A stretch of 39,610 nt of DNA from Clostridiales bacterium (lineage in GTDB: Bacteria > Bacillota > Clostridia > Lachnospirales > WQUN01), in assembly GCA_031271295.1 (NCBI GenBank), contig JAISVZ010000027.1, positions 1 to 39,610 on the forward strand. Reading direction: 5' to 3'. Below the pieces are notes generated by a model, which worked only from the letters and a program-made list of their open reading frames with translations, did no database searches and was not told the origin of the DNA. Position 1 is the stretch's first letter. Each line of letters opens with the position of its first letter. The position numbers and the translations under genes are program-made. Of this stretch, positions 34,431 to 39,610 are shown piece after piece.

Positions 34431-36460
<2,030 letters not shown>

Positions 36461-36464
36461 AGCA

Positions 36465-37718
36465 TTAATTTGTTGATTCAGCTTGCGGGCACAGCGGGAA
36501 GTGAAGCTGTTCACCGGCAAGCATAATTTTTGTAACGCTGCAATTACCCAAAGCCGGATACAAATAATAACAGCAGTTATAGGTTGAGAGCACCACGCAA
36601 TCACCCCTGCCGCGATAATCATATTCAATATGTACAGAATGCAAAGATGAAGACGCGAAGCGCAAAGCCTCCCCGCTTTTTTCAATATTTAAAAGGAAAC
36701 CGTTCGTGCCGTGAGAAAGACGGCCTGCGCCAAGCGCTACAAAGCCCTTCTCGTTCGGCAAAGCCTCTACAGATACCGGTATATCAAGCGTATAAGCGCC
36801 GCTTTCAATTAAGCGCCCTACAACGCCTCGCTGGTACTCAAACCAATCCGGAATATGCTCAAATTCCGTTATACCGCACTTTGCGCTTAACCTGCCGTAT
36901 TCATCCATCAACCACTCTTTGCCGCATTTGCCGCATATAAGCTTAATGTTTTGGCTGTGCATTTCCTCCGCGCCGCAGTTCGGGCACAGATACAGAGCTT
37001 TGTGCAAGCCCTCCGCGCGTTTGGGATAGTTTATTTTAATGCGCCTTTCATATTGCAGGCGGTATTCGTCGTAGCGAAAATGCTCATTTAAAAGCGCGGT
37101 AATATCCGCAAAGCTGAGTTCGTCAATTTGGTCAGGGTTTAAAACCTTTTCCAATTCGCAGCGCATTTTAACCTTGCGGCTGAATTTTTCATCCCAAACC
37201 GGCTGCGCCAAGTAACTCCCGTATAACTTTTGTACAACAACAGGCAATTTCAGAAGCTTAACAAGCTTCCCCACGGATTCGGGAAAGCTGCTGTTCGTTC
37301 CAACCAAACTGTGCCGCGCCTCCGGGTAAACAACAACTATGTTCTTGTTAACATTAACGGCGTGAAGAATATTGCGAATTAAGTTTACATCACCGGAATA
37401 TCTTCGCGTGGCTATGCAGCCTATTTTACTGTAAAGCCATTTGCCGAAAGCCGCAAACCCCTCCACATCTGAAACGTAATTGGCACGGTGCGGAAATAGA
37501 CTAAGCGGCGTTATATAATAATCCTGAAAGCTTTGATGATAGGATAGTACAAGAAACGGCGGACGCAAACCTTTCATATTGACGCGTTCAATTTTAAGCC
37601 GCCCGAAAGTAAGAATTTTGCTCGCCGCCCAAATAAGCGGCAAAATGAATAAAGGCTGTTTGACCGGTTTTGCCTTCATGTTGAACGGTGTCATATCGGA
37701 TGTTTTGTTCTTTAGCAT
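36465..37718 (-). CDS. PlsC-type acyltransferase with C-terminal zinc ribbon
   Basis: 417 residues. An N-terminal hydrophobic stretch (about 22-37) is followed by an acyltransferase domain. It holds the catalytic HX4D motif YHQSFQDYY (about 60-68) and VVVYPEARHS (about 128-137, PEAR in place of the common PEGT/PEGR). A zinc ribbon follows (CPNCGAEEM… and CGKCGKEW, about 245-270), then about 150 residues with no family I recognise. It probably acylates a lysophospholipid or related acceptor. The zinc ribbon fused to PlsC is seen in some clostridial proteins, role unknown. GGAGGACATTATG fixes the start. It has its own strong promoter. Confidence 0.82.
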   Translation of the reverse strand: MLKNKTSDMTPFNMKAKPVKQPLFILPLIWAASKILTFGRLKIERVNMKGLRPPFLVLSYHQSFQDYYITPLSLFPHRANYVSDVEGFAAFGKWLYSKIGCIATRRYSGDVNLIRNILHAVNVNKNIVVVYPEARHSLVGTNSSFPESVGKLVKLLKLPVVVQKLYGSYLAQPVWDEKFSRKVKMRCELEKVLNPDQIDELSFADITALLNEHFRYDEYRLQYERRIKINYPKRAEGLHKALYLCPNCGAEEMHSQNIKLICGKCGKEWLMDEYGRLSAKCGITEFEHIPDWFEYQRGVVGRLIESGAYTLDIPVSVEALPNEKGFVALGAGRLSHGTNGFLLNIEKSGEALRFASSSLHSVHIEYDYRGRGDCVVLSTYNCCYYLYPALGNCSVTKIMLAGEQLHFPLCPQAESTN

Positions 37719-37754
37719 AATGTCCTCCGTAGTTTTCGTTTTGGTATATTCTTA

Positions 37755-37783
37755 GTTATAATTGTTTGGCAGCTAAATGTCAA
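37755..37783 (-). promoter_or_regulatory. Promoter of the acyltransferase gene
   Basis: Minus strand TTGACA (37783-37778), 17-nt spacer, TATAAC (37760-37755), about 37 nt before the ATG. Confidence 0.75.
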
Positions 37784-38030
37784 GATGCGTGACTTTATAT
37801 AAAACAACTCTTGGAGAGTAAAAATATAAAAATATAAAAATATAAAGACATTAAAGTAGGCAGCTATTATCCGTAGCGATGTTAGCTGTTTTAGAATGAC
37901 CGAAAAGCTTTTTTCGGATTGCTGATTGTTGATTGTTCTTTCGTCAGAACATAACCCTATGTATTTATGTCATTGTTTTCGCCACCATAGTTAGCAGGAC
38001 GATGCATTAAAGAGATTATAGCGCAACTAC
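37784..38030. other. AT-rich intergenic spacer between acyltransferase and CRISPR array
   Basis: No gene is supported. It contains three tandem AAAAATAT units (37820-37843) and weak hairpins (CAGCTA…TAGCTG near 37861-37888; CCGAAAA…TTTTCGG near 37900-37917). I looked here for a tracrRNA anti-repeat on both strands and found none. Confidence 0.45.
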
Positions 38031-38059
38031 AAAAGCCATCACTAAACGCGATGGCTTTT
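38031..38059. terminator. Terminator downstream of the CRISPR array
   Basis: AAAAGCCATC (38031-38040) pairs perfectly with GATGGCTTTT (38050-38059), with A and T flanks. On the minus strand it lies about 90 nt past the last repeat and could end the precursor crRNA. Confidence 0.65.
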
Positions 38060-38140
38060 GGGGATATTTGTTGAGAAGATTTTTAGATGAAATAGGAAGT
38101 ATTATAGAGATACACGAAATGTTGCGACAACCATAGATCA

Positions 38141-38561
38141 ATTCATCATTTGTCCAAAATTGCACGACTCTCAGACCGAGGGCGGAACTGTTCTTGACCC
38201 ATTTTTGGTCGACACCTGTCCAAAATTGCACGACTCTCAGACGACGGCTCGCGCTGTCCTACTGTACCGCTGGGTCGACACCTGTCCAAAATTGCACGAC
38301 TCTCAGACTCGTTTAGCGCGGCTTCGCAAATTTCAAAGGGTCGACACCTGTCCAAAATTGCACGACTCTCAGACTCCGTCCATGATAGATGTATCCATCC
38401 CCGTGGTCGACACCTGTCCAAAATTGCACGACTCTCAGACCAGACCGTTTGAAGAACTTCCACTCGATGAGGTCGACACCTGTCCAAAATTGCACGACTC
38501 TCAGACGCAGTGGGTTACGCTGCGGTTCGATTCCGCGGTCGACACCTGTCCAAAATTGCAC
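38141..38561 (-). CRISPR. CRISPR array, type II-A-like, 7 repeats and 6 spacers, both end repeats degenerate
   Basis: There are five identical 36-bp repeats (38207-38242, 38273-38308, 38339-38374, 38405-38440, 38471-38506) and six spacers of exactly 30 bp (first 38177-38206, last 38507-38536). In the minus (transcribed) sense the repeat begins GTCTGAGAGTC and ends GTCGACC, with GTGCAATTTTGGACAGG between, typical of type II-A repeats. The end copies are partial. The distal one (38141-38176) keeps 26 of 36 bases. The leader-proximal one (38537-38561) has lost the 11 bases that begin the repeat. Orientation rests on the upstream promoter (38711-38739) and on csn2. Spacers are more GC-rich than the flanks. 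No cas9, cas1, cas2 or tracrRNA is in the window. Confidence 0.95.
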
Positions 38562-38710
38562 ATCATTTTAAAAGTCTACGAACCGAATGAAAAAAATGCA
38601 GGTGTTCTTTTGATAATTTCTGCTCCTCGCAGAAAGCCATTAAAGGCAATTTGTAAAAAATTTATCTAAACTCGCCATGCAAACAGTAAAAACATTCCTT
38701 GTTTAACAAT

Positions 38711-38739
38711 ACTATAGCGCATTTTGCTCAATGTGTCAA
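38711..38739 (-). promoter_or_regulatory. Leader promoter of the CRISPR array
   Basis: Minus strand TTGACA (38739-38734), exactly 17 nt, TATAGT (38716-38711), in the 224-bp gap between csn2 and the array. The predicted start near 38704 gives a transcribed leader of about 140 nt before the first, truncated repeat. Confidence 0.75.
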
Positions 38740-38785
38740 ATTATTTACAATGCACCATAACATACAATTCACAAAATCCAACCCA

Positions 38786-39277
38786 TTATTTCTCAAACTC
38801 ATCATATCCCTGTGGAATTTCGCACATATCCTCATCAATTACAAGACGTCTTTCTATAGGCAACAACGAGCTTTTATCCGTTCCTTCAACGAACATAAGC
38901 CTTACGCTTCTATCAAAACAATGTTTGTAAAAATCAAGAATGTCTTTTTCAGATAAAAATTCCTTACCAAAAACAAGTATGAAAAGTTTAAGCGGCTTTA
39001 ATTCACATAGTAAATTAACATACTCACATAATTTTTCAATTAAACTGCGTTTTTCGTCAGAAATTTTAAGTGAACATACCTTTGAAAGGTTAACGCCATT
39101 TACGGTGGTATCGTATTCAATATTTAGTCCCGATTTCAGCCTAAAATCTTCCGCTAAATTAAGAATAATGCTTTCAAGTGAATTAAGTGCTTCTGTTTGT
39201 TCTCCAAAACCTAAAAATTCCGAAAATTTTTTAATTAGCAAATTCGTGATTGATTTAGACGTATTTTCTTGAAGTGA
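38786..39277 (-). pseudogene. csn2: csn2, 3' fragment cut by an IS element
   Basis: About 163 codons match the C-terminal two thirds of Csn2, the ring-forming DNA-binding protein used in type II-A spacer acquisition. Visible are SITNLLIKKFSEFLGF, LEYD-like NIEYDTTVNG, LCEYVNLLCELKPLKLFILV, FLSEKDILDFYKHCFD and the hallmark ending RLVIDEDMCEIP. Csn2 is normally about 220 residues; here roughly 60-80 N-terminal residues are missing. Homology stops at about 39277, where the 16-bp inverted repeat of the IS end begins. The frame runs on into that repeat and could start at GTG 39316, but those residues are not Csn2. Position between the leader and the IS matches cas9-cas1-cas2-csn2-array order, so the rest of the operon should lie to the right of the IS. 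Confidence 0.8.
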
Positions 39278-39319
39278 AAGTGCCTCTATCCCGCACCACG
39301 CAAGGGATAGAGGCACTTT
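39277..39319. repeat. 16-bp perfect inverted repeat at the IS/csn2 junction
   Basis: AAAGTGCCTCTATCCC (39277-39292) is perfectly complementary to GGGATAGAGGCACTTT (39304-39319), with an 11-nt loop and a T5 run on the plus-strand side. It looks like an intrinsic terminator placed at the edge of the IS, where it would block outside transcription from entering the transposase gene. Confidence 0.75.
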
Positions 39320-39360
39320 TTCGTCTTATATTGTAGCCAGACATTAAAAATAAATATATC

Positions 39361-39389
39361 TTGACAACAACTGATATTTGTGATATTAT
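39361..39389 (+). promoter_or_regulatory. Transposase promoter
   Basis: TTGACA (39361-39366), 17 nt, TATTAT (39384-39389). TGGCC just downstream can pair with GGCCA at the ribosome site (AAGGAGGCCA), a possible hairpin that would lower transposase translation. Confidence 0.7.
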
Positions 39390-39420
39390 GTGGCCAGACT
39401 TATCAAGGAGGCCAATCTTA

Positions 39421-39610
39421 TGAATTCTAAATCTGGTTCTTATCATATTGATATCCAAACTCACCGCAAAAATCCTTGTGGTTTTATTCGAACTTCCTTC
39501 CGTGAAGACGGTAAGGTTAAACATAAAACTATCGCCACTCTTTCTGGGCTTACCATTGAGCAACTTCGTTCAATGCAGGCAGCCTTGCAAAATAAAGCTA
39601 TACCAAAAGC
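39421..39610 (+). CDS. IS1634-family transposase, N-terminal part
   Basis: 63 codons are visible before the window ends. The sequence (GFIRTSFREDGKVKHKTIAT, then LSGLTIEQLRSMQAAL) has the N-terminal pattern of IS1634/IS4-superfamily transposases, where a short strand, R-E-x-G-K-V-K-x-x-T and a helix precede the DDE core. AAGGAGG lies 8 nt before ATG 39421. Partial only because the window stops. Confidence 0.7.

Larger units (their letters stand above)
39278..39610 (+). mobile_element. IS1634-like insertion sequence, left end only
   Basis: The element enters at about 39278, inside csn2, and runs past the window. It contains the terminator-like hairpin, a strong promoter (39361-39389) and the start of a transposase gene. 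The exact terminal repeat and target duplication cannot be set because the other end is not in view. Confidence 0.65.

Noticed and set aside
38537-38660. Truncated repeat as a tracrRNA anti-repeat on the plus strand
   Set aside because: After the upper-stem match the sequence cannot pair with the GUCUGA start of the repeat, and no nexus-like stem plus T-run follows.
38160-38669. Long reading frames on both strands encoding repeats such as VDTCPKLHDSQT
   Set aside because: They are translations of the CRISPR repeats; repeat plus spacer is 66 bp, a multiple of 3, so frames stay open by chance.

Overview
This window reads as a chromosomal segment of a low-to-mid GC, spore-forming Firmicute of class Clostridia. 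The signs are AGGAGG-type ribosome sites, TTGACA-N17-TATAAT promoters, many TTG/GTG starts, GerW/YtfJ and a GerMN-like lipoprotein, DUF2953, Lit/DUF1461, YesL, a [FeFe]-hydrogenase-like sensory cluster and a type II-A CRISPR remnant. Genus cannot be decided from sequence alone.

Layout. 1-734: mostly non-coding, with an inverted repeat and a relic-like open frame. 735-3278: a damaged-looking Rpn nuclease gene and a membrane-anchored MutS-like ATPase. 3350-6259: lsrK, a small cupin and lsrF, which looks like an AI-2 phosphate catabolic set in which the cupin sits where LsrG would be expected to act. 6301-7735 (minus): a 46-residue protein that is 37% methionine, an HD-domain protein and a YesL-family membrane protein. 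7975-10334: a polar amino-acid ABC transporter whose binding protein appears circularly permuted. 10439-17896: cardiolipin synthase, acyl-ACP thioesterase, a NadD-YqeK fusion, RsfS, a Znu-type metal ABC transporter and a GerMN-like lipoprotein, close-packed on the plus strand. 17991-19082: YchF. 19156-21538: a wall-anchored secreted protein, tRNA-Thr and a SufS-like aminotransferase. 21871-22320: YajC.

22392-30386 is a nine-gene minus-strand run: Lit-like membrane protein, DUF2953, YtfJ, TrmL, then a signalling set (DRTGG, RsbW-like ATPase, a [FeFe]-hydrogenase-like protein carrying the Ala substitution of sensory hydrogenases, a second DRTGG, and a 982-residue hybrid histidine kinase). 30772-31656 is a divergent TlyA-type methyltransferase that looks compositionally different. 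gyrB-gyrA (minus) and a PlsC-like acyltransferase with a zinc ribbon follow.

The right end (38141-39610) is a decaying type II-A CRISPR locus. It has seven 36-bp repeats with six exact 30-bp spacers, a leader with a perfectly spaced promoter, and the C-terminal two thirds of csn2. That csn2 is cut by the end of an IS1634-like element whose transposase runs off the window. cas9, cas1, cas2 and a tracrRNA are not in view.

A short palindromic element (about 80-100 bp, with a half copy) recurs at 9509, 10335 and 21559. Strongest leads: the circularly permuted binding protein, the Met-rich microprotein, the hydrogenase-like sensory cluster with its own histidine kinase, the lsrK-cupin-lsrF set, and the IS-split csn2/array.
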